Positions 1 to 9,900 of a DNA stretch of 64,000 nt are shown here, piece after piece. Each line of letters opens with the position of its first letter. Within the stretch, counting starts at the first letter, position 1. Source of the DNA: Pseudocercospora fijiensis CIRAD86. Taxonomy: Eukaryota > Ascomycota > Dothideomycetes > Mycosphaerellales > Mycosphaerellaceae. Position numbers and translations under genes: made by a program. The DNA is taken from the NCBI RefSeq assembly GCF_000340215.1, contig NW_006921534.1, forward strand, positions 744,001-808,000, read 5' to 3'. The notes beneath the pieces were generated by a model. It saw only the letters and a program-made list of their open reading frames with translations, searched no databases and was not told where the DNA came from.

Positions 1-1268
1 CAACATGGCTCTGAGCTCAGGGGCCAAGTTGGCGACAAATATAGACATGCCAAGAATAGGATAGAATTTCTAGAAGAAGTTTCCATTTGTCCCGAACCCG
101 GAGCTCATCATATTCGTCGCCTCCCTGCACGACATTTACTGGATGACTTGGAGGCTCAACTGCATCGTGACCAAAAAGAAACTGCATAGCAAAGAAGGGA
201 TCCGGTTCTAATAAGCTCCCGAGCAAACAACAACGGTCATAGCACGGTCAGTTGATATATTTTGCGCTCCTGGAGTAACTGATAATTCTGTAAAACTATT
301 TTTTATCTCTCGTGTCACTCGACGGTCTCGACCCGTGGCTGGCGACTGCCCTCTCAAGCATAGGGATGGAGAAGCACGAGCCACAAACTCTATTAAGCTC
401 GTGGACCAAAATGTTTACATTGGTATGCTCGAACTTCCACTATAGACTATTTCTAAGACTCTAGGCGGAAATTAGTAGGCATTAAGAGACCCTCGAGAGC
501 CTCTTTGCCCAACTATCGTAAGGCCCGTGCTAACCGCCGTGACAAAATGGTCCACTAATAGTCTACTACTGTCTATAAGGTGTACCGCAGTATAACTTTG
601 AGAATCCGTATAGACTAACATTGCTACTCAAGCATACACCCTAGTTAAGCGAGATATACCCCCGTCCGCTATCTCGCTTGCTTAGGGTATACGCACATCC
701 TTGCGAAGTCTATCGGCTGCTACAGAAATCTCAGATAGGAAGTGGCAGCAATATCATATAGTGGAGCCATGCAAGAGAAGATTTAGAAGAAGCCCCGGCA
801 GACAGATCGAACAGCAATTCGGATAGGGAGGCTCACATGTCAATCGCAGACCTAGAATCTTCGGCAGTCCAAATCTACTCTGGCCAACTTGCTAACAAGA
901 TCTAGCGCTGAATCGCCGTTAATGTTGCAGCGTTCCGAATACGACTAACCGTTCCATTCAGTACATGATTACTACAACCAGGTTGATGGCTCCCGTCAGT
1001 AACTTTACGTGGCGAGCTATAAATGCAATTCTGAAGATAGCTCAAACCGGAAATCGGAGTCCTACTATCCGGGAATGACATGGGTTTTATCGTCTAGACG
1101 AGGCTGAGCGGTACGAGACCAGCATTGAGCCTTATTATAACCCTTCTCCATCCCTGCGGGAGATTATTACACTCGACTAGCGTAGTAGCAATGGCAGGGA
1201 GTGCATGAAGGTTGAGGAATGCGAGGACATAGGCAATTCTGGAATAGCCCGCGGACCATTTAAACGTG
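1..1268. other. Intergenic stretch, no gene recognised
   Basis: I see no convincing gene in this stretch. A minus-strand open frame of 69 codons (17-226) could be an exon of a gene running off the left edge, but I recognise no domain in it. Base composition is nearly normal, with some TA-rich patches around 400-680 that may be old, lightly RIP-mutated repeat remnants. Confidence 0.5.
638..688. repeat. Imperfect inverted repeat
   Basis: Two 19-bp arms (638-656 and 670-688) are reverse complements apart from two or three positions, separated by a 13-bp spacer. They could form a hairpin or be the end of an old inverted-repeat element. There is no T-run beside it and no gene directly attached. 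Confidence 0.45.
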
Positions 1269-1276
1269 TATATAAA
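1269..1276 (+). promoter_or_regulatory. Candidate TATA box of the Hce2 effector gene
   Basis: TATATAAA lies 128 bp upstream of the ATG at 1404. Between them is a pyrimidine- and CA-rich stretch typical of fungal 5' leaders. The initiation site is inferred, not seen. Confidence 0.45.
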
Positions 1277-1403
1277 GCCTTCCAGGACGCATCATGTTAG
1301 AGGTATCACAATCAACATCAACACATCCTCCAACGCCTACACTCATCCTCACCAAGTTCCTCCCAGCCTCTAATCCGAGAATCAGACACGAGTATTCATA
1401 AAA

Positions 1404-1994
1404 ATGCATTTCTCCCGCGCTGCTGTCCTCATCGCACTCCTTCCAGCTCTTGGATCAGCGACATGCACTCGATGCAAGAGCAAGAGCAAGGGCAAGGGCA
1501 CGGGCAAATCTGATTCTCTCGCTGCTTCGATGGTCAACGCAGGCAACGCAGCTGGAGCAAACGACTGCGGAGACTCCAGTTTCGTCAAGGTCACAATGTC
1601 CAACAGGCCGCTTGTTGCAGACTGCCAGCAGCTTGTTGCCAATCTTGCTGGCAACCAAGAGTGGAGGGTCACGACTAGTGGTGTTCAGGTGGCTGTGTAT
1701 CAGACTTGTAAGCTGGCATTGATCGATGACCTTCCAAGGAAGGAGAAAGATGCTGACTTGTGTTCTTGTGCAGGCGCTTTCAATGCCGTGTCCTTTGGTG
1801 GCGACTCCATCATCGGGAATGCGGATGTCATCGATCTGATCAACGATTCCATCAGCAAGTTTGAGGATAATGGATACGTCGGTGCGCAGGGCAGCTACAA
1901 CATGTACGTTGCTTCGTCTGGGTCTGTGCCTTGCTCCGCTGCCAGCGGCGGGGATCAGCAGGTCAGAGTTGACTGGAGCATCGTCCACCCTTGA
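1404..1994 (+). CDS. Secreted Ecp2-like effector (Hce2 domain), one intron
   Basis: Small secreted protein of the Hce2 family (homologues of the Cladosporium fulvum Ecp2 effector), expected to act outside the cell at the plant-fungus interface. The first ~19 residues form a signal peptide, followed by a Lys/Gly-rich segment. The Hce2 hallmarks follow in order: DCGDSSF, a VADC motif, the VYQTCAF motif, the GNADVIDLINDSISKF helix, VGAQG, and a C-terminal Cys before VRVDWSI. An intron at 1708-1773 has GTAAGC at the donor, CTGAC as branch site and TGCAG at the acceptor. It is 66 nt, so the unspliced frame stays open (196 aa). Splicing gives 174 aa and rebuilds the conserved TCAF motif, which is why I prefer it. 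About 2 kb downstream begins a RIP-mutated transposon block, a common setting for effector genes. Family call from motif recognition only. Confidence 0.85.
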   Translation: MHFSRAAVLIALLPALGSATCTRCKSKSKGKGTGKSDSLAASMVNAGNAAGANDCGDSSFVKVTMSNRPLVADCQQLVANLAGNQEWRVTTSGVQVAVYQTCKLALIDDLPRKEKDADLCSCAGAFNAVSFGGDSIIGNADVIDLINDSISKFEDNGYVGAQGSYNMYVASSGSVPCSAASGGDQQVRVDWSIVHP

Positions 1995-2479
1995 GCATAG
2001 CATCGTGATCTAGTGGAGGTTTCTGCATTCTCTGTCAATTACAGCGTCTTCACGCTTCGGAGGGCTATGACTTCTACGCCTAATCAACAGCTAAGCCGAG
2101 TTTTCAATTGGCCCAAACCCTTGGTAGCATAGAATGGGGAGGAATTGATATCCTTCCGATGCGTGAAGACGCTGTATGGTTAGGAATCTCATATCGCGAA
2201 AGCTTTTGTTTTTCATGATCTCACTCTCATTCGGTGCTGCTTCTAGGCCATGACTGCGGAGTGAATATTGGGCATTTCGCACAACATCCGCAGCATATGG
2301 TCCCAACTAGCTGTATACGACTTCTGTATTGACCTTGAGCAGGCTAGTGCGTTTCTGGAGCTCGGGTCGCTATGCTCAGCGCTATGTACAGATGGGGCTC
2401 CGCGTCTGCTATCCAATCAGTTTGTCGGTATGTCTTCATCTGACAACCGCACTACATCGATATTGAGACTAATAAACCT
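1995..2479. other. Intergenic stretch between effector gene and tRNA-like locus
   Basis: This holds the presumed 3' untranslated region of the effector gene. The short open frames on both strands lack codon bias or recognisable motifs. Nothing else seen. Confidence 0.4.
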
Positions 2480-2645
2480 CAAGCTTTAGCTCACTTGGGA
2501 GAGCGCCAGACTGAAGTGACACTTTGGTCCAAAAGCACTGTGCGGTATCTGGAGGTACTGTGGTATGTAAAAGCCTCGCTATGATATATACTACGGCGTA
2601 GACTACAGCGTCTAACCAGTAACAGTTCGATCCACAGAAGCGACA
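2480..2645 (+). tRNA. tRNA-Phe(GAA)-like gene with two insertions, possibly a pseudogene
   Basis: The segment folds as tRNA-Phe. D-arm GCTC/GAGC (2489-2504), anticodon stem CCAGA/TCTGG with anticodon GAA at 2513-2515, T-stem CTGTG/CACAG with loop TTCGATC (2626-2632), 3' acceptor strand 2638-2644, and a T-run just after. The usual intron after anticodon position 37 is present (2517-2546, 30 nt). A second insertion of 63 nt (2563-2625) separates the T-stem from the T-loop. With both removed the product is 73 nt, the expected length. The 5' acceptor strand (2480-2486) pairs at only four of seven positions, and the A-box has one mismatch. The gene may therefore be decaying, or its 5' end may have been replaced. 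Confidence 0.6.
2563..2625 (+). other. 63-nt GT-AG insertion inside the tRNA T-arm
   Basis: The insertion begins GTATGT, carries a CTAAC branch-like motif 10 nt before its end and finishes AACAG. These are the signals of a small fungal spliceosomal intron, and it is cut exactly at the T-stem/T-loop junction. Its final AG joined to the loop restores most of a pol III B-box (AGTTCGATCC). It also contains short inverted repeats. Whether it is removed is unknown. Confidence 0.55.
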
Positions 2646-2649
2646 ATCC

Positions 2650-2655
2650 TTTTTT
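2650..2655 (+). terminator. RNA polymerase III terminator (T-run)
   Basis: Six consecutive T residues lie 4 nt after the discriminator base of the tRNA-like gene, as expected for pol III termination. Confidence 0.55.
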
Positions 2656-2842
2656 GCACTGTTGTAGCCTTTTGACGTTTTCATTTTCGATGAAGCTAGG
2701 TCACTGTGCCGACGCCAAGCTTTTTGTCCTTCTCTACCGGGCTAGCGGGAGTTGCGATCTCAGATCTAACGATAGGATCTGAACAGTCTACCCACAGTAC
2801 TACATACATGCACCCAAGCAGTTCAGTGCCCCTACGGCGAAA

Positions 2843-3230
2843 TTAGTCTGCACAAATTATGAAGTCGTCTTCGAGCAACATGTCGCAGTCGTCAGAGTCC
2901 CAGAGATGATCAGGGTCAAACCCTTCGAGATCATCCTCCGCGGCCAGCTAAGCCTCAAGCATCCAGAGATCTTCGTCCACCTCGTCAACGCTAGCAGATT
3001 GTTTGCGAAGATTCTTGCCAGCATCAAGCTGCAAGGCCAGATCTTTTACCCATTCGCCGTCTACTTCAACCCTAGCGTCTTCTTCTTCCGAAATGTCGTC
3101 AGCCTCGCGGTTAAGAATTGAACGGTAGCGCTCCGAGTGCGATGATTCGTGTCCGAGTGCACGCCTCACCCACTGCTGGTCGGCGCGCTCCTCTCCATGT
3201 GGGCGTGTTGGCAGATCGACTGCACTCCGA
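2843..3230 (-). pseudogene. Broken gene for an acidic protein, family unknown
   Basis: Read on the minus strand from about 3230 to the TAA at 2843-2845, one frame encodes an acidic protein tail. It includes HGEERADQQWVRRALG, then a SEEEDARVEVDGEWVKDLAL segment, and ends in a Trp/Asp-rich tail (DPDHLWDSDDCDML). The frame is interrupted by an in-frame TAG at 2948-2950 and another TAG near 3246, both explicable as RIP-type changes of CAG or TGG. I do not recognise the family, and the upstream part runs into the RIP block. It could be a host-gene fragment truncated by the neighbouring transposons. Confidence 0.35.
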
Positions 3231-3384
3231 CGCCAGGTCTATATGGATATCGGAGGAGGGGGCAGAAGGCGTCCAAGCCCACAGTGTTGGCAGTTGCCAA
3301 GGTCGCAAAGGACAGTAAGGAAGAGCGCACTTTGGCGAAGAAACCAGCAGACGAGCAACGAGACAATGCGCCAGCTGCTGCGAA

Positions 3385-4143
3385 GGCTAGTTTAATCGTT
3401 AGCAACGTTGTAAAGCGCCTGCTAGATAGGAAGACGTTTAAGAATGTAGACGTGCCGTTAGCTAGTCGTATATTGTTAGTACGCGAGGTCGTAAAGAAGA
3501 ATAGGAGTTTAACTACTACAAGGTCGCTTTAAGTATAGGCTAGGACTGATTTAAGAAGTACTTTCTATCCGTATTAACTAACATTAGGTCTAATATCTAA
3601 TAGAATATATATCTATAGTAGATAGAAGGTAGATACGTACTATTAGGATATAGATAATAGATTATTATTAATAAGAATAGTTAGAAATAGCGGAAGAAGT
3701 ATATATCTAATATAATTTAATATAAGCATTCGTAGATTAGGTATAGAAATCTAGTATAAATATACGCTAACGTCTATACTATTAATTTATATAGTAAATC
3801 TTATTAATTTTTACTAATAACTAGTAGTTACGTATAGGATACTAATATATATAAAGAAAGCTATATCCTATTAACTCGAATCCTAATCTTACAAAAAGCC
3901 TACTAAGACCCCGCTATTTTAATATATAAGAATTTTAATAAGAGAATAGAGTAGATATAAAACAGGCGACGGTAATATATATAATATATATAGCCTAAGT
4001 TCGAGCCTCGAATTCGAATCTATATTAAGTTCCTTACTAAAAGCCGAACGCTACCTATTATCTTTATATTCTATAGATATTAACTATACCCTACTATATC
4101 CTTCGCCGTACTCTAAGTAGTATCTCTTACTTTTAAGCCCTTA
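3385..4143. other. RIP-degraded AT-rich DNA upstream of retrotransposon A
   Basis: Composition changes abruptly near 3385 to TA-rich sequence almost without CA or TG. No domain can be read in any frame. By the target duplication of A it continues directly into the sequence after 12501, so both are parts of one older repeat. Confidence 0.6.
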
Positions 4144-4148
4144 TATTA

Positions 4149-4345
4149 TGTTAGGACTAAAGAGGTTACACGTAATTAGCATATAACTAGGCTCGAGTAA
4201 AGCTAGGGTCTTAATGCCTTAGGTAGGGCTTAGCGCTTAGCGTTAGGCTAACTAGCCTACCTTCCTCCCTCTCCTCTTAGATCTCTATCGAATACTACCT
4301 GTACCTACTACTACCCTATCTACCTGCTAACAGACCCTTCTTATA
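4149..4345 (+). repeat. 5' LTR of copy A
   Basis: 197-bp LTR starting TGTTAGG. It contains ATCGAATACTA at 4287-4297, which is complementary to the 11 nt immediately following the LTR (4346-4356), the putative self-priming site. Confidence 0.92.
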
Positions 4346-4429
4346 TAGTATTCGATCTACCCTTTAAGGGCAGTAGCTAGATAGTCCTTATTTCAAGCTT
4401 TTAGCGGTATAGCTACGAAAACTATCGAT

Positions 4430-6953
4430 TTAACTATATTACGCCCGAACAACGGGACCTATACGTACTATTCTATTAAAACAACTGTACCAATTATTAA
4501 GCAAGGCCTTCTATACGGCCTATTACACTAAGTCAAGTATACTAGGCCGATATCTACTAATCCCGCTATATCCGCATCTTAGGGGCTAATAATATATTAT
4601 TAGTGTCGCCCCTTATAATAGCCGGTTTATTACGAAACAACAACCGTACTGCCGCTAGCAGCGCTAGCAACGACAACGCTAGTGGCACAGTGCCTACTAA
4701 AGCACCTGCTAAAGAGCCTGCTACTAAAGTGCCTCCTACCGAAGAGCCTACTATAGGACCTATTAAAGAAGAACCTATAATTCTAGGTAACGACCTAGAA
4801 TTGCCTATCGACGATATTCTTAATAACATTGTCAACCGTCGATATACGTTACGAAAACTTCTTTTCCGATCGCGACGATCCTATCGATCCTAGCGATCGC
4901 GAGCGATCGCGAGCGATCCCGAGCGATCCTAAGCGATCCCGAGCGATCCCGAGCGATCCTAGAACGATAAATAGGTAACTTATAAAAGTTAGACTTTTAC
5001 CTAATACTATACTAAAAATAAAACATTTTTGTCATATATTACTAAGCCGTAAACCTTCTAGACAAAAAGATATAAAGGAAAGAAAATCGCTTTTTTAGAC
5101 ATTTTGCTTCTAATTTATCTTTTTTTCTACTAGGGTTATAGCTTAGTAATATAGTAGAAAGGTACTCTATTTTTAGTATATTGTTATAAAAAAATATAAA
5201 ATTTATAGATTTTCTACGAAACTAAAGCTAGGGAAGAGAAATAAGCAATATAGTATTTTAGCTTTTCTAAGTTATACTTTACTATTTTTAGAAATCTAAA
5301 ATATAGAACTTAAAGTTCTATATACTAATAAGAGTATTATAAATTTTTAAGTTATAATACCTAGTAGTTATCTTAGAATCTAGAAAAGAATCTCGAGTGT
5401 TTCGGGTGTACTTTTTTTCAAAGTTCTGCTTATTAAGCGTCGGCTTTTGAAAGAAACCTTAACGAAATATCGGCTGCATTTAACGAAACCTCAACGAAAA
5501 AAATTTATTTATAAAAAAAACCTACGAAACCGCTAAATTTAACCTATATAAGTGCGCAATACCCCGAAATACCTCGTAGTAGTAGATATATATAGAGTAG
5601 CAGTACTTGTCCCGCGTCCTTTGCGTTCCTTGCCCTCGAATTTCGGGACGGGCCGTCCCGAAATTCGCGATCGCGAGGATCCTATCGGACAGGATCGCGA
5701 GTGGTCGGAATTTCTAGATCGCGGCGATCCTGTTAGACAAGATCTTTAACGTGCGATCCTAAGGATCCTAAGCGATCCTATCGACAGGATCGTCGCGATC
5801 GGTAAAAAAGTTAGCTAGTAGCTAACTAGCCTTTAGTCCCTAGCTAGTAGCGAGACTTTAAGAAGCTACCTAAAACAGGCTTACTGCCTTGCGTTAAGAA
5901 TAATAGCTAAAGGATAATCTTCTCGAGATTCGCCGCCTTTAGGAATCTCTAACAACTACTACTAAGCTAATAGTAGGACTCGGACCTTCTTTACTACCTA
6001 TCTAAAAGAAGGATGCTAAGCTTAAGGACTATACCGTATTTAACAGCTCTAGTCGCAAGCAATACAATAATTATATACGCGATTATAAGCTTAACTAACG
6101 AAATATACCGAGGGCTCTTCTAGATAACTATTTACTAGTTATCTACGCTATGTAGTACATTAATAGCGACCTAAAGCGCATATAGGATAACTATTTCGAC
6201 TCCCTTAATAACTAGACTGCTGTTTAGTAGCAGACCTACAAAACTATTATACTAGATACCCTTAGAAACCCTATACTAAGGCAACAACATACTTAGGACC
6301 TATATCTTCGAGCTAAACAGAAGACTAATTAATCGGCTCGCTTATTTGAAGCCTATTTAAAAACCCTTAAAGACGACCTTCTACCTAAGACTAATTCTAT
6401 ATAGATCTCCGAGATACGCCTAAAACTTAGATAGGAGCTTATCCTCGAATTGGACCGTCGCCGTGTGTTCGAACAAGCTAATCTAATACGCATTTAATTC
6501 ATAGTCGAAGTAGAAACAGCCGAACGAGCTATTTAGCTCTAATAACGACTAGAATTAAGGATCCGACTAACTAGTACTAACCGTAGCAACCGTAGTAGCC
6601 GCGGAGGAAACTAAGGTTCCTACTAGGATAACAATGCTAATAGTAGGAATAGTAACAATAACCGTAGAAGAGGCCGTAGCCGGCGGCTATATAGAGGAGG
6701 CCGCGATAGGGGCCGTAGAAGGGGCTCGTATCCCTATAATGCTAACCGCTCTGCTAACAATAACAACAGCTACGGCAGTCTACTAACCGGATTAAAGTGC
6801 TTCAATTGTAATAGCACTAGCTATCTACTAGGCTAATGCGACAAACCTAAGGACTAGGCCCGAATTGACCGTGCTTTAGCTAAGTATAGGAAACATCTTT
6901 TAGCCGCTAATACTACTCTAGTCGGCTCTTTTAATTAGTCGAAAAAAGAGTAA
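4430..6953 (+). pseudogene. gag of copy A, RIP-broken and interrupted
   Basis: Gag is readable with RIP stops from about 4430. It includes a Pro/Thr/Lys-rich repeat segment (about 4680-4790) and an Arg/Gly/Asn-rich basic region (about 6560-6780). A zinc knuckle follows (CFNCN near 6810, with C and a His turned to Tyr by RIP), and the end is at TAA 6951-6953. Positions 4847-5818 are a foreign insertion absent from copies B and D. Pol starts in another frame, so a frameshift would have been needed for Gag-Pol. Confidence 0.75.
4847..5818. mobile_element. Non-autonomous DNA transposon with terminal inverted repeats, nested in copy A gag
   Basis: Compared with copies B and D, copy A has 972 extra bp here. 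The site is flanked by TA on both sides (4845-4846, 5819-5820), as for Tc1/mariner or pogo-type insertion. The ends are inverted repeats sharing CCGATCGCGACGATCCT plus an AACTT-rich edge. Near the left end are about seven tandem copies of a 10-bp unit of the type GAGCGATCCC (4893-4962). A 65-codon open frame inside is probably chance. The exact outer boundaries are inferred from the empty site. Confidence 0.75.
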
Positions 6954-6959
6954 GCGCCG

Positions 6960-9900
6960 TACTAACTATTAGCCTTATACGGCGTAAGACTATCGACATT
7001 ATACTAGCTATAACACGCTCCTGCCTTATATAGGACACGAAGGGCACTACCTATTAGACTAAGGTTATGCTAGATCTAGGAAATTCAGTTAGTGCCCTTA
7101 TTAGCTATCGCCTAGCTAAGTAATTAGACCTTCGACAACTGCCGAAGACTAACCTACTAACCCTTGCTTAGTTTAATAACGCTCGGCACTTAACCTATAG
7201 GGCCTACTATATTCCTATAGTTCTAAAGGACGACCTCGGAAATGAACGCCTACTAGACTTTACTGCCTACGTAGTAGACACAGACAACCTGTATAGGGGA
7301 GCTACTATTGTTATTAGCAACCCTGTTCTTAAGTACTACGCTATAGCTATAGACCTAGGCCTCTAGAAGTAGCGATTTAGAATCGCTAGGAAAGAGGACA
7401 TTAAACACATTAATGTTAGCGAGTGCTCTAACGATATTAGGGTCCTGTTTATTAGCAACCTAATACCTGCCTTAGCTAATCCGACTGCCGACCTGCTCGG
7501 TAGTAATAACGACGAACCTGTGCCCCCTAATAATCCTAATTAGCTTGCTCGTATACTAGAGCCTATCCGAGAGACCTATATTAATGTGTTTAAACACTAC
7601 CTAGTATCGACATTGCCTATGTTTAAGGAGACGGATTATAAGATTGATATTATAGAGGGCAAGGAGGTTCCTTTTAGCCCCCTCTATAACCTTAGTAAGC
7701 GAGAGCTTACTATATTGCGTAAGTACCTAGAAGAAAACCTAGCTAATAGTCGTATTCGGTATAGTAATAGCCCTGCTAGTGCACCTATCCTATTCGTACT
7801 AAAGAAGGATAGTAGCCTACGCCTGTATGTCGACTATCGTAGGCTTAATACTGTTACTATTAAGGACCGCTATCCACTTCCGCTTATTAACGAGACCCTC
7901 GATCGCCTTTCTAGCGCTTACTACTATACTATATTAGACATTAAGGATGCGTACTATCGCATCCGTATCCGTAAGGGTAATAAATAGAAAACAGCCTTCT
8001 ATACCCGCTATAGCTATTTCGAGTACTTAGTTATGCTATTTAGGCTAGCTAATACCCCTGCTACATTCTAGTCCTATATCAATCGGGCCCTATTAGGCCT
8101 ATTAGATCACCTCTATATAGTTTACCTAGATAACATCCTAGTCTATACCTATTTACCTAATATTGCAGAGCACTAGGCTATAGTACGCAAGGTACTCGAC
8201 CGCCTACAGGCCTATAGCCTATATTGCAAGCCTTCTAAATATACCTTTGCTACTAAAGAGGTATCCTTCCTTAGCTTCCTCGTATCGACTAAGGGCGTTA
8301 AGGCTAATCCTAACCGGATTAAGACTATTACTAAGTAGCTAACGCCTACTAGTATTAAGGAACTTTAGTCGTTCCTCGGCTTCGCTAATTTCTATCGTCG
8401 CTTTATTAAGAGCTATTTACGGCATGTAATGCCCCTAACTAAGCTTACTAAAACCAAGGCCAACCCGACTAGAGAGTTTAAATAGACTAATAGAGCATAA
8501 GCCGCTTTTGACGGCCTAAAGCAACGCTTTACTAATGTCCCCTTATTACACTATTTCGTACTAAGTAAGCAGATCCGAATTGAGACTAACGCTTTACAGT
8601 TCGCTGTATCGGCTATTATATTATAGCAATTAGATAATAACTATTACTAGCACCCGATTGCCTTCTTTTTACGAAAGATAATCGATATAGAACGTCGATA
8701 TAAGACCTACGAGTAAGAGCTCTTAGTAATCGTAGAAGCCTTTAAGCATTAGCGCTACTATCTTAATAGTGCTTAGCACACAATTTAGGTCTATATAGAC
8801 TATAACAACCTCCGTAGCATTACTAAGGTTACTAGGGTTATAGGTCGATAGGCTAGATAGGCCGTCTACCTCGCCGGGTTTGATTTTAATATATTATATC
8901 GGCTAGGCGTAAGTAACCCTGCTAATAGCCTATCGAGGCGACCTAATTACGACAGCGAGACCTGATATATTAATTCTTTGTTTCTAACCCTATAGCATAA
9001 GATTGCTATAGCCCGTATTGTTAATAAGCAAGCGCAGGATAAGCGGACTTCCGGACCCCGCGGCGGCAATAAATACTATAGCGGAGTTATCGTTCTTCTA
9101 GTGCGCGTTAGAAAGGACATAGATCGCTCGAGCTATAATAACTCGATTAAAGACATTGCTATCTATAGTAATAGCCTATATAGCGATAGCACTATAGAAG
9201 AGGTTATAGTAGTTCCGGCTACTAGTGCTATTAGATGCATATAATGCGTACCTCGTTTAATAGCGAGGGTGCTATTAAATAACCTTACAAATAGGGATAG
9301 TTAATCGTTTATAGATAAGCTGTTGCATGCTTAGCAGAGGGACGCCTTTACTGTCGAGCGTATTAATAGGCTTGTAAGTAGACGGGCGACTCGATCTAGT
9401 AAGAGTAATTAGTCGGTCGACGATAAAGGTTATTTGAAGTTTAAGGGCAGATACTATGTTCCCGCTAAACAATCGATTAGACAAAAGCTTTTAAAGAGGC
9501 ACTATAATAGTAAGCTCGCTAGTTACTATAGCACAGAGAGGTCGTACGAGTTACTATCGCGCATATACTACTAGCTAAATAGTAAGCGGTATATAAAGGA
9601 GTATATATAGACCTATGTAGTATACTAGCGAGTTAAAGCACCGAAGCACTTGCCGTTCGGTATTAGGGCCGAAGAGGCTATACGTAATTGGCATGTAACT
9701 AGGTCAAGTAAAGCTAGGGTCTTAGTGCCTTAGGCAGGGCTTGGCGCTTAGCAATAGGCTAACTCGCCTGCCTTCCTCCCTCTCCTCCTAGCTCCTTATC
9801 GAATACTACTCGTACCTACTACTACCCTATCTACCTGCTAATATAACCCTTCTTACATTCGGCGAGTTGTCTTCGCTCCCTGTTCTAAAGAAGCCATTTA

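Noticed and set aside
3960..4025. Sequence resembling pol III B-boxes (two TTCGA motifs)
   Set aside because: No cloverleaf arms, anticodon stem or acceptor pairing can be formed; the area is RIP-mutated and low in complexity.
7586..7987. Open frame with reverse-transcriptase sequence (also 21926-22399 and 47532-47933)
   Set aside because: These are stretches of RIP-broken pol that happen to lack a stop, not separate genes.
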